Below are positions 1 through 5,717 of a DNA stretch of 8,726 bases, one piece after another. The DNA lies in contig CAZVWH010000113.1 in assembly GCA_964631175.1 (NCBI GenBank), positions 1 to 8,726 of the forward strand, in the 5' to 3' direction. Below the pieces are notes generated by a model, which saw only the letters and a program-made list of their open reading frames with translations, searched no databases and was not told the DNA's origin. Source of the stretch: CAZVWH01 sp964631175 (GTDB lineage Bacteria; Planctomycetota; Phycisphaerae; Sedimentisphaerales; Anaerobacaceae). The stretch's first letter is position 1. Each line of letters begins with the position of its first letter. The position numbers were made by a program, and so were the translations under genes.

Positions 1-1337
1 AGGATGTAAGGATGGACATCGTAAGCGCTGCCGTTGGAATATGCACCCATGCGCTTGCCTGGTGTCGGATAAACATCTATCCATCGATTTTCAAAGGCTT
101 CTTTGACAACCTGGCCATAATCCTCGCCTAACGGCTTCACTGCGTCGAGCACGAGCTTATTGGCCTGGTCAAATGTGTATTTTAGCTCGACATCCTTAAC
201 CACCGGGGCATATACATCCGAGTACTTTAATGTATCGACACCCAGCATTCGTTTTTTCAAATTCAGATAGCGGTGAAATGAATCAAGATTATGATTAACA
301 TTTTCAATGAGTGATGAATATACCTCAAGCGGGATGTTATCCTTGTCTAATGCGTTTTCAAGTGAGGATTTGTAACCTCGGCTGCGGACGTAGAATATAT
401 CCTTGTTGACGTGTGCGTAAAGCTGTGTGCCGAAAGTACGCTTAAAGTTGCTAAAGCAGCTCCAGAATGCCTGAAAGACAGCTTGGCGGTCTTTACGATT
501 CGGCAGTGCCCGGTAACGGGCATAGCCGGCCTGGTTTAATTTGGCCATAGTGCCGTCACTTAACTCGATCTCAGGAAAAGGCAGCTCTGCATTACTGAAG
601 ACAGAAAATATCGAATATGGGCCGTCGGCTAAAAGACCCGCTTCAGCTAATATTTTTTCCTCTTTTTCTGATAGCTTATGAGCTTTTCTTCGCTGTATGT
701 CATATAAATACATTTTATAGATTTTTAGGCCGGTCTCTTCTGCGATAAACTCATCGATTTTTTGTTTGTCCATACCGGCGATTTGCGGCTCAATAAATGA
801 CGCCTTGGAGCTGTAGTCAGTGACAAGCTGCTGCAATTCCTGCTTCATAGCAAGATACTTTGAATCACGAACGTCCTGGTCCGATTTCATAGATGCGCAG
901 CTTTGCAGACGATCAAATTCTTTTGATATGTCACTGTTGAATTCTAAACAAGCAAGTAGCTCGGATGCCGAGTTTGCCAATTTGCCTTTGTACTTGAGAA
1001 TATTATCAAATTGAGCGGCCCATTTTTGCTTGGCTTTGTTCCACGCCTCATTTGAAGTATAAAGGTCTTCCAGCTTCCATGTATGCTCGACAGGGACTTC
1101 TGCTCTTTCGAGGGTTTGTGACAAAACTTGTGTTTGGGAGAATGCACAAAGTGTAATTAGCACAATAAAAAAACTAAGTAAGCGTTCACGGGAAAACCGC
1201 ATTTTTGTCATTGCGAGCGAAGCGAAGCAATCTAAAATCTTACGTTTTTGAGATTGCTTCGGCCTAAAGGCCTCGCAATGACACAAAAACGCCTTATTTT
1301 CTGTGTGAACGCTTACAAAACTAAAAAGCCTGTTCAT
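1..1337 (-). CDS. pepF: Oligoendopeptidase F family (M3B) metallopeptidase, 3' part outside window
   Basis: This is a zinc peptidase that cleaves oligopeptides; the leader suggests export. The frame is open for about 445 codons from ATG 1337 to the left edge. Family landmarks, read on the minus strand, are EHTWKLEDLYTSNEAW after the leader (around 1040-1110), AVFQAFWSCF then TQLYAHVNKDIFYVRSRGY (around 370-500), and GKRMGAYSNGS followed by HPYI at the very edge (1-60). In PepF proteins the HEXXH zinc helix comes shortly after this last motif, so it should lie just outside the window and activity cannot be judged. The start at 1337 has a strong GGAGG four bases upstream. The first 49-odd codons after residue 7 come from an inserted miniature element, which leaves the frame open. 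Codon 43 (1211) and codon 46 (1202) are in-frame ATGs supplied by the element; from 1202 the protein begins MRFSRERLLSFFIVLITLCAFS, a good signal peptide. Family assignment is firm; which start is used is unknown. Confidence 0.9.
   Translation of the reverse strand, partial: MNRLFSFVSVHTENKAFLCHCEAFRPKQSQKRKILDCFASLAMTKMRFSRERLLSFFIVLITLCAFSQTQVLSQTLERAEVPVEHTWKLEDLYTSNEAWNKAKQKWAAQFDNILKYKGKLANSASELLACLEFNSDISKEFDRLQSCASMKSDQDVRDSKYLAMKQELQQLVTDYSSKASFIEPQIAGMDKQKIDEFIAEETGLKIYKMYLYDIQRRKAHKLSEKEEKILAEAGLLADGPYSIFSVFSNAELPFPEIELSDGTMAKLNQAGYARYRALPNRKDRQAVFQAFWSCFSNFKRTFGTQLYAHVNKDIFYVRSRGYKSSLENALDKDNIPLEVYSSLIENVNHNLDSFHRYLNLKKRMLGVDTLKYSDVYAPVVKDVELKYTFDQANKLVLDAVKPLGEDYGQVVKEAFENRWIDVYPTPGKRMGAYSNGSAYDVHPYI
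1170..1177. repeat. Target-site duplication, left copy
   Basis: AAAACTAA directly abuts the left inverted-repeat end of the miniature element and matches 1317-1324 exactly. It forms an 8-bp target duplication. Confidence 0.8.
1178..1316. mobile_element. IS66-like miniature inverted-repeat element (139 bp, non-autonomous)
   Basis: The ends are perfect 12-bp inverted repeats, GTAAGCGTTCAC (1178-1189) and its complement (1305-1316). The similarity of the arms continues inward with small indels to the TCATTGCGAG box. The element is flanked by exact 8-bp direct repeats AAAACTAA. IS66-family elements are known for ends starting GTAAGCG and for 8-bp target duplications, so this is most simply a transposase-less derivative moved in trans by an IS66 transposase. 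It lies within the signal-peptide codons of the pepF-like gene, and element plus duplication add 147 bp, a multiple of three. No transposase gene is in the window. The family assignment rests on end sequence and duplication length only. Confidence 0.8.
1207..1282. repeat. Dispersed TCATTGCGAG / GAAGCAATCT hairpin repeat inside the element
   Basis: The outer arms are GTCATTGCGAG (1207-1217) and CTCGCAATGAC (1272-1282). The inner arms are GAAGCAATCT (1224-1233) and AGATTGCTTC (1251-1260). The whole folds as a long hairpin and forms the core of the IS66-like miniature element. A second, diverged copy of the same boxes occurs at 8571-8675. Repeats built on these boxes are familiar from many draft environmental genomes. 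Confidence 0.7.
1317..1324. repeat. Target-site duplication, right copy
   Basis: AAAACTAA directly abuts the right inverted-repeat end and matches 1170-1177. Removing the element and one copy restores the reading MNRLFSFFIVLITLCAFS, a textbook signal peptide. This supports the reconstructed insertion. Confidence 0.8.
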
Positions 1338-1341
1338 AGGA

Positions 1342-1346
1342 CCTCC
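1342..1346 (-). promoter_or_regulatory. Ribosome binding site of the pepF-like gene
   Basis: GGAGG on the minus strand is four bases before ATG 1337. It is the original binding site, upstream of the element insertion. The element-internal ATGs at 1211 and 1202 have no comparable site, which favours initiation at 1337 and an N-terminally extended product. Confidence 0.6.
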
Positions 1347-1883
1347 GGTTTATTTCAATTTATCCAAAGCTGTCAATTTCATAAGCATATTGTCGTAGGT
1401 GGATCGTTGATTATACGATGAGTTTTGCCGATAGTTTAGGTTTTTTGACTGTAAAAAGCAAAGAAAATAGAATTATTTCTAAATCCCCCAAAAAATCTCT
1501 GACTGTGACTTTATCTCATTATCGGGGTTAATTGGGGCAAATTACTCGTTCCTAATCAAAATATTGAATATGTCGATTCAGAGTTTGCGAGGAGTGGAAA
1601 ACAAGTGAAAAGTTACAAAACTCATCGCATCTTTCCCAGTGTTAAAGCGTGCCAAGTTGGCAGGTTTGGTGACACCGAAAAATATTCAAGATTGAAAAAC
1701 AGTTGTGCCGATTTATTATAGTAGAGAAAAAAAGCGTGGCTCTGGGAAATGGCCAAACCGGTCATATTAGCTTGAACCTTGCCTTGTCTAACTTTGAGTT
1801 TCGCACACAAGTCAGATCGTAATGCGGGCAGCGCAAGAAGAGGGCTAAAGATAAAAAGGAAAGAGCCGCTAAAAATTTAGCTT

Positions 1884-1975
1884 GCCCCTGTGGAACGCAA
1901 GGCGAGTATTTCAAACACAATAAAAAAGGTAGATACCGGAATACTCTCGCTGGGTTAATCACAGGGGCTTTTTTT
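1884..1975 (+). terminator. Large-loop hairpin followed by T run
   Basis: GCCCCTGTG (1884-1892) pairs perfectly with CACAGGGGC (1960-1968) and is followed by seven T. Inside, GCGAG-TATT (1902-1910) pairs with AATA-(CT)-CTCGC (1940-1950). The 67-nt interior is too long for an ordinary terminator, so this may be the 3' end of a structured RNA read on the plus strand. It may instead be a diverged copy of the dispersed GCTAAATATTTAGCCCC repeat, since GCTAAAAATTTAGC precedes it at 1868-1881. No known RNA family is recognised. Confidence 0.4.
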
Positions 1976-2007
1976 ATCTCGATACCACGTCGATAATATC
2001 CGGAGCA

Positions 2008-2367
2008 CTACTTTTCCAAACGTCTTGAAAAGTTTATAATATTTTTATCGAGAGGAATTACGTAATATAAATGTCCATTGAACTGTCGTTGTTGCCATCC
2101 TTTTGGTATGCATCTGTGCCGGTGGAGTGCCTCCGGAACCTTGATGATGGAGTTGTCTATCTTTGGTTTGGGTCCTGGGACGATTATAGTTGCATTGACA
2201 AGGCGCTCTTCGAGGGATTTGATACGTTCACGAAGTGACAGCACTTCCTTCTTCAACTCGGTAATGTCGGCTGATATATCTTTGGAATCGATTGGAGCAG
2301 CCCCTGTGGAAAACACTACAGTAAGCAGGACGAGAAAGATTCCAACAATTGTAACAATTTTTTTCAT
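2008..2367 (-). CDS. Small secreted coiled-coil protein, function unknown
   Basis: This is a 119-residue protein I cannot assign to a named family. Residues 1-23 (MKKIVTIVGIFLVLLTVVFSTGAA) are a clear Sec signal peptide. Residues about 33-57 (ADITELKKEVLSLRERIKSLEERL) show heptad spacing typical of a short coiled coil, so the mature protein may oligomerise. A proline-rich linker (VPGPKPK, 63-69) follows. A C-terminal segment around 87-106 contains IPKGWQQRQFNG then YYVIPL, which looks like a small folded unit, and a basic tail ends the protein. The single Cys is at residue 86. The SD site is weak (AAGGAAAG is farther than usual from the ATG). It stands alone, divergent from yebC. Signal peptide plus coiled coil make a real gene more likely than the overlapping plus-strand frame. 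Confidence 0.7.
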   Translation of the reverse strand: MKKIVTIVGIFLVLLTVVFSTGAAPIDSKDISADITELKKEVLSLRERIKSLEERLVNATIIVPGPKPKIDNSIIKVPEALHRHRCIPKGWQQRQFNGHLYYVIPLDKNIINFSRRLEK

Positions 2368-2450
2368 AGTTCTTTTAGTTCTTTCCTTAACTATGGCTTA
2401 CCGATTTCTGTCGTTATGAAGGATGTACAACGGATGGCAGCTACAAGACC

Positions 2451-2502
2451 GTCGCCGTCCTTCTACGTATAAGTGATACTACGAAGGATAAATACCGGCG
2501 AC
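2451..2502. repeat. Nested stem-loop, possible structured RNA or regulatory element
   Basis: Three stems nest symmetrically. GTCGCCG (2451-2457) pairs with CGGCGAC (2496-2502), TCCTTC (2458-2463) with GAAGGA (2483-2488), and GTAT (2467-2470) with ATAC (2476-2479). There is a TAC/TAC internal loop, a one-sided TAAATAC bulge and an AAGTG apical loop. AGCT at 2439-2442 and 2503-2506 could extend the base past an 8-nt bulge. No T run follows, so it is not a simple terminator. It could be read in either direction: leader of yebC, leader of the secreted protein, or a stand-alone RNA. No known riboswitch class is recognised. Confidence 0.5.
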
Positions 2503-2594
2503 AGCTAAACAATTCATGCAAAACACTAAAGCTACCAGATCCGCTTGTCGGGGAAAAGTTCCAAGAAAAAGATTCCTTCCAAAAGCAAATAAAG

Positions 2595-2600
2595 TATAAT
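2595..2600 (+). promoter_or_regulatory. Candidate -10 box for yebC
   Basis: TATAAT matches the sigma-70 consensus exactly and lies 83 bases before the yebC start. The best -35 at proper spacing (around 2572-2578, TTCCTT) is poor, so this is only a candidate. Confidence 0.35.
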
Positions 2601-2619
2601 ATCCAGTTGTTAATAACTG

Positions 2620-2662
2620 GTAATTGGTGAGTGGTGATTGGAATAACCATTTAACCAATTAC
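2620..2662 (+). repeat. Hairpin in the yebC leader
   Basis: GTAATTGGT (2620-2628) is perfectly complementary to ACCAATTAC (2654-2662). It ends 11 bases before the AGGAG ribosome site. It could influence yebC translation or be leftover repeat DNA; the loop is itself TGGT-rich. Confidence 0.4.
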
Positions 2663-2673
2663 AATTTTTGGTT

Positions 2674-2678
2674 AGGAG
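2674..2678 (+). promoter_or_regulatory. Ribosome binding site deciding the yebC start
   Basis: AGGAG is five bases before ATG 2684. It settles the start against the upstream in-frame ATG at 2624. Confidence 0.7.
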
Positions 2679-2683
2679 TAGGT

Positions 2684-3433
2684 ATGTCAGGTCACTCACA
2701 TTGGGCGGGAATAAAGTATAAAAAGGCGGCTGTGGATGCAAAACGCGGCAAGACATGGAGCAAAGTAGCTCGAATGATAATTGTCGCAGCCAAGGCCGGC
2801 GGCGGTGACCCGTCTGCAAATCTGGCTTTACGCTACGCCATCGATAAGGCTAAAGCAGCCAATATGCCAAAAGATACTATTGAAAAGGCAATTAAAAAAG
2901 GGACCGGCGAGCTGGAGGGAACTACTTTTGAAGGTGTGCTCTATGAAGGCTATGGGCCGGGCGGAGTGGCTATAATGGTCGATGCACTGACGGACAACCG
3001 AAATCGAACCGCGCCGGAAATCAAGAGAATTTTCGAAAAGCACGGCGGCTCGCTCGGAACGACCGGCTGCGTTAACTGGATGTTCAATAAAAAAGGACTC
3101 ATCACAGTAAGTGCCGACCAAGCCGACGAAGATCAGCTTTTAGAGCTTGCCTTGTCGGCAGGGGCGGATGATATGGAAAATACGGGCAAGGTTTATGAGA
3201 TAATCTGTGATCCGGAAGCCTATGACGAATTAAAGAAGGTGCTGGAAGGAAGAGAAATCCCTACGGAGGTGGCTGAAATCTCGATGGTGCCGCAAAATAC
3301 GGTGCCGGTCAACGATGTAAGAATTGCCAGGAAGATAGTTTCCCTGATGGAGGCCTTAGAAGACCACGACGATGTACAAAATACGTTTTCAAACTTCGAC
3401 ATCCCGGAGGACGTATTGGAGGGCATTTCGTGA
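2684..3433 (+). CDS. yebC: YebC/TACO1 family protein (probable transcriptional or translational regulator)
   Basis: This family is a conserved cytoplasmic three-domain protein described as a DNA-binding regulator (PmpR-type) and, for related members and TACO1, as a factor aiding translation of difficult peptide stretches. The product is 249 residues, the usual length. It opens with the signature MSGHSHWAGIKYKKAAVDAK and continues RGKTWSKVARMIIVAAKAGG, then LRYAIDKAKAANMPKDTIEKAIKKG, the conserved N-terminal domain. The central segment GPGGVAIMVDALTDNRNRTAPEIK and GGSLGTTGCVNWMFNKKG are equally typical, and the C-terminal domain ends around residue 249. I chose ATG 2684 because AGGAG (2674-2678) sits five bases before it and the family starts at MSGHS. 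An in-frame ATG at 2624 would add 20 unrelated residues. It stands alone, convergent with the glycan operon. Confidence 0.96.
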   Translation: MSGHSHWAGIKYKKAAVDAKRGKTWSKVARMIIVAAKAGGGDPSANLALRYAIDKAKAANMPKDTIEKAIKKGTGELEGTTFEGVLYEGYGPGGVAIMVDALTDNRNRTAPEIKRIFEKHGGSLGTTGCVNWMFNKKGLITVSADQADEDQLLELALSAGADDMENTGKVYEIICDPEAYDELKKVLEGREIPTEVAEISMVPQNTVPVNDVRIARKIVSLMEALEDHDDVQNTFSNFDIPEDVLEGIS

Positions 3434-3472
3434 AGTTTGAAATAAATCCATGATAAAACCCACGGTCAAACC

Positions 3473-3509
3473 GGGGGCTAAATATTTAGCCCCGCGATTT
3501 ATCGCGGGG
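3473..3509. terminator. Double-hairpin bidirectional terminator and dispersed repeat copy
   Basis: Two overlapping palindromes share one CCCC run. GGGGCTAAATATTTAGCCCC (3474-3493) is perfect, and CCCCGCGAT (3490-3498) pairs with ATCGCGGGG (3501-3509). Only one hairpin can form at a time. It lies between the convergent ends of yebC and the polymerase/ligase gene. The flank GGGGTTCACAA supplies the TGA stop of the minus-strand gene (3511-3513). Related copies occur at 5101-5136 and 7418-7505 in the same orientation. There is no long T run, so terminator function is inferred from position and stem strength. Confidence 0.6.
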
Positions 3510-3510
3510 T

Positions 3511-5717
3511 TCACAAACCGCTTTTTTCAGAAAGTTCTTTTACCTTTTTGATTGCGAATTGGTATTTTTCTTCGCCGAGCCGGCTGACGATTTCCTTTCT
3601 TCCCGGGTACATTATCTTAAACTGGCGGCGGAAGCTATCTTCAATCTCGATTGTCTTTCTGTATTGCTCGATGGCAATATCGGTTTTACTTAGCTGCTCT
3701 GCTAATTTGGCCAATTTGAATCGCAGTCGGCCTGCGTTCGGATAAAGTTGTACCGCCTTAAAGCACCAGTTGTAGGCTTCTTGAGTTTGGCCGAGCAGTT
3801 CATAGACGGTGCTTAGTTTTTCATAGTTTTTGAAGTTTGCCTTATTGCGGTCAATCGCCAGCCGAAAGCACTGTTCAGCTTTCTTAAGCAGGATTAGCTG
3901 TTTTTCTCCTGCCTGCATCTGTGGTGACGCAGGCACAGTTGTCTGGCTATAGTGTTGTAGATAAAGCCGACCATTTAAATTTAAGGAAGTTGCGTTTAAC
4001 AGGTCTTCTTCGGCAGCGGCAGTTAAATAGTCGTGTGCTTGTATAAACTGACCAGCGGATAGAGCGCTGTAGGCATTTTTGATTTTGGCTGTACTTTTAG
4101 ATACCGGCAACCATACAAAGCTGATATAGACTCCTATTACTACTAAGGTGACTACTGCTGCTATTGCTTTTGTAAGAAGGTTGGCTTTTAGAGCGATTGG
4201 AGGTTGCTGGTTTTGCTGATTATCTATCGCAATAAGACAGGCCATTATTGCCCAAAAGGTTGTATATACGCCCGGCTCGAAAATGGCATAATCTATCAAG
4301 TTATGCAAAAGTACTCCTAAAATAGCGCACCAGAGGATAGACAAATATAATTTCGGATTTCGGATTTCGGATTTAAGATTTTTTGATAAGGGAGCGCTCA
4401 AAAGCAAAAAACCAATAATGAATGTCAGTACCGGCGCTATATACATGGTCAATATAACAAAAATCATTAGCTCCGGAGTATCTGCGGTTAGTTCAGACAA
4501 AATCATCGGCCTAATGAGTAGCAGGGCGGCCGATATGACAATTAAGAATATTATGGTTTTCTGCCTTCTGTCCTCTGTCTTCTGTCTTCTGTCTTCTATT
4601 ATGTGGGTAGGAAAAATCACTCTCCATAGTGGGATTAGAATCATAGCTAAGAATCCGGCAAGGCCGATGGGGCCGTATTGAGTTAGAATATTAAGCAAAA
4701 AATTATGTGGGTCTGCGACTGATTCCAGAGCTTCCGCGGGTTTGTATCGCGGGTAAAAATGTGTAAAATTACCCGGGCCGACACCGGTGAGCGGATGATC
4801 GGCGTATATTTTGGCTGATGCGTGCCAATATTGCCATCTGACGAGCATACCACTGCCACCCGGCAGTCGGTTGTGCTTCAATCCATACGAGATGACCAGC
4901 CACCCACATAAGATGACCAGCAGTAAGCAAACAATCATTATGATTTTTTTGTGTGATTTGAGCCAGTTGCCCAGGTAAAGATATGTAATGAATAGAATTG
5001 CAGCAAAGAGTGAGGCGATAATTGCGCCTTTACTGCGGGTAAGGATAAGACCACAGATGTTAATAATCATCACCATGCCGCCGGTAAGAAGATACGGGTT
5101 CAAATGTTTAGCCCCCAGTTTCACTGGGGGTTTTGTGCTTTTTATTGTTGGTTGTTTCTCGCCGCGACTTTTTAATTTATCAATAATTAAGGCAATAGCC
5201 GCGAAACTTGCCATCAGTGCGAAGCAGCCTGCAGAATTTCGCGTTGTGAAAAAGCCGCGAATTCCCCTGGTGAAAAGGCGATGTTCAAAAAGAAATTGTT
5301 GGAGGCTGCCCGGCTCTATGCCGAGCGGTTCGAGCAAAGTTTGTGGAGCCTCTTCATACTGGTCGATCATTGCTTGATTGGTGATGAGAAACTGATAAGT
5401 ACCCTGACATGCTGACACCACGCCTAAAGCAGCGATGACAACAAGAACTAATTTTATTTTTGTCTGTGTATCTAATATTTGTACCAACAATATGGCTGTG
5501 AGAGGTAGTGTAAAAATCATAACGACATTGGTTATGGCAAGGCGTTTATCTGATGCTGCAAAGCCGGCGNNNNNNNNNNNNNNNNNNNNNNNNNNNNNNN
5601 NNNNNNNNNNNNNNNNNNNNNNNNNNNNNNNNNNNNNNNNNNNNNNNNNNNNNNNNNNNNNNNNNNNNNTTCGATGATAATTTGGCTTTTGCTTTTGGGT
5701 AAGGTCGAATCAATCAT
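3511..5717 (-). CDS. O-antigen polymerase/ligase-like (Wzy_C) membrane protein with C-terminal TPRs, interrupted by assembly gap
   Basis: Inner-membrane protein of the Wzy/WaaL type, which joins or transfers undecaprenyl-linked glycans on the periplasmic side. The start is ATG 5717 (MIDSTLPKSKSQIIIE), overlapping the preceding gene's stop as ATGA. After the gap the frame reads AGFAASDKRLAITNVV then 669 more codons. Many hydrophobic helices flank the signature loop LTGVGPGNFTHFYPRYKP (around 4740-4797) and DPHNFLLNILTQYGPIG (around 4670-4720), matching the G-x-G-x-F and HN-x-x-L pattern of O-antigen ligases. The last 180 residues contain TPR-like helices (YEKLSTVYELLGQTQEAYNW and RLRFKLAKLAEQLSKTDIAI). 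Three hydrophilic loops carry repeat-derived peptides: KPPVKLGAK, EDRRQKTEDRRQKT and KSEIRNPK. The nominal 100-N gap puts its two sides out of frame, as expected if gap length is arbitrary. Polymerase versus ligase cannot be told from sequence alone. Confidence 0.85.
4351..4373. repeat. 7-bp tandem array (TTTCGGA, three units) within coding sequence
   Basis: TTTCGGA is repeated exactly at 4351-4357, 4358-4364 and 4365-4371, with a partial unit after. It encodes KSEIRNPK on the minus strand, in a hydrophilic loop between two membrane segments. Gain or loss of one unit would shift the frame; three units equal 21 bp and preserve it. Confidence 0.75.
4561..4595. repeat. 7-bp tandem array (CTGTCTT, five units) within coding sequence
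   Basis: There are five consecutive heptads: CTGCCTT, CTGTCCT, then three exact CTGTCTT units. On the minus strand they encode the 7-residue repeat EDRRQKT twice, in a charged loop between membrane helices. Slippage by one unit would shift the frame of the polymerase/ligase gene. Confidence 0.8.
5101..5136. repeat. In-frame copy of the dispersed TTTAGCCCC hairpin repeat
   Basis: CCCCCAGT (5112-5119) pairs with ACTGGGGG (5123-5130) around a 3-nt loop, preceded by AAATGTTTAG and followed by TTTTGTG. The arrangement matches the intergenic copy at 3481-3515 (AAATATTTAG, GC-rich hairpin, GGGGTTCACAA) in the same orientation. Here it is inside the polymerase/ligase gene and reads KPPVKLGAKH on the minus strand, in a cytoplasmic-type basic loop. 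Confidence 0.65.
5570..5669. other. Assembly gap (100 N)
   Basis: Exactly 100 N, the usual placeholder for an unknown scaffold gap. It lies within the polymerase/ligase gene shortly after its start. Coding sequence is open on both sides but the frames do not match across 100 bases, so the true length differs. Confidence 0.95.

Larger units (their letters stand above)
1338..2007. other. 670-bp stretch without a convincing gene
   Basis: No reading frame here combines a start, an SD site and recognisable family sequence. A/T-rich DNA fills 1440-1620. TATAAT (minus strand, 1415-1410) is a possible -10 box for the pepF-like gene but lacks a good -35. A small perfect inverted repeat TGCCAA-G-TTGGCA lies near 1650. 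From about 1868 there is palindrome GCTAAAAATTTAGC followed by a large hairpin with a T run, listed separately. A plus-strand frame ending near 1995 reads ACPCGTQGEYFKHNKKGRYR, which is zinc-ribbon-like, but it has no start codon and may be chance or a decayed gene. Confidence 0.5.
2368..2683. other. Divergent intergenic region between the secreted protein gene and yebC
   Basis: This 316-bp stretch has no gene. It holds the nested stem-loop at 2451-2502, a candidate -10 box TATAAT at 2595-2600 for yebC with only a weak -35, low-complexity TGGT/ATTGG repeats around 2618-2642, and a 9-bp hairpin just before the yebC ribosome site. Confidence 0.5.

Noticed and set aside
944..1147. Minus-strand open frame of 67 codons
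   Set aside because: Lies out of frame within the pepF-like coding sequence; the PepF reading has clear family motifs.
1371..1376. Perfect TTGACA (minus strand) upstream of the pepF-like gene
   Set aside because: The matching -10 position would put the transcript start on top of the ribosome site, leaving no leader, and the hexamer there is poor.
1622..1962. Two minus-strand frames of 62 and 66 codons in the gene-free stretch
   Set aside because: No ribosome site, no family resemblance, and one overlaps the large hairpin; probably chance.
2078..2419. Plus-strand frame of 113 codons
   Set aside because: Opposes the minus-strand secreted protein, which has a signal peptide and coiled coil; the plus reading shows no recognisable features.
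2624..2683. Upstream in-frame ATG extending yebC by 20 residues
   Set aside because: The family begins at MSGHS and AGGAG sits correctly before ATG 2684; the extra codons are TGGT-repeat DNA.
4351..4595. Possible CRISPR-like array
   Set aside because: Units are 7 bp, contiguous without spacers, and lie inside a coding sequence; these are tandem microsatellites.
5435..5677. Open frames running through the N stretch
   Set aside because: They exist only because N was translated as unknown residues; neither side supports them apart from the Wzy-like N-terminus.
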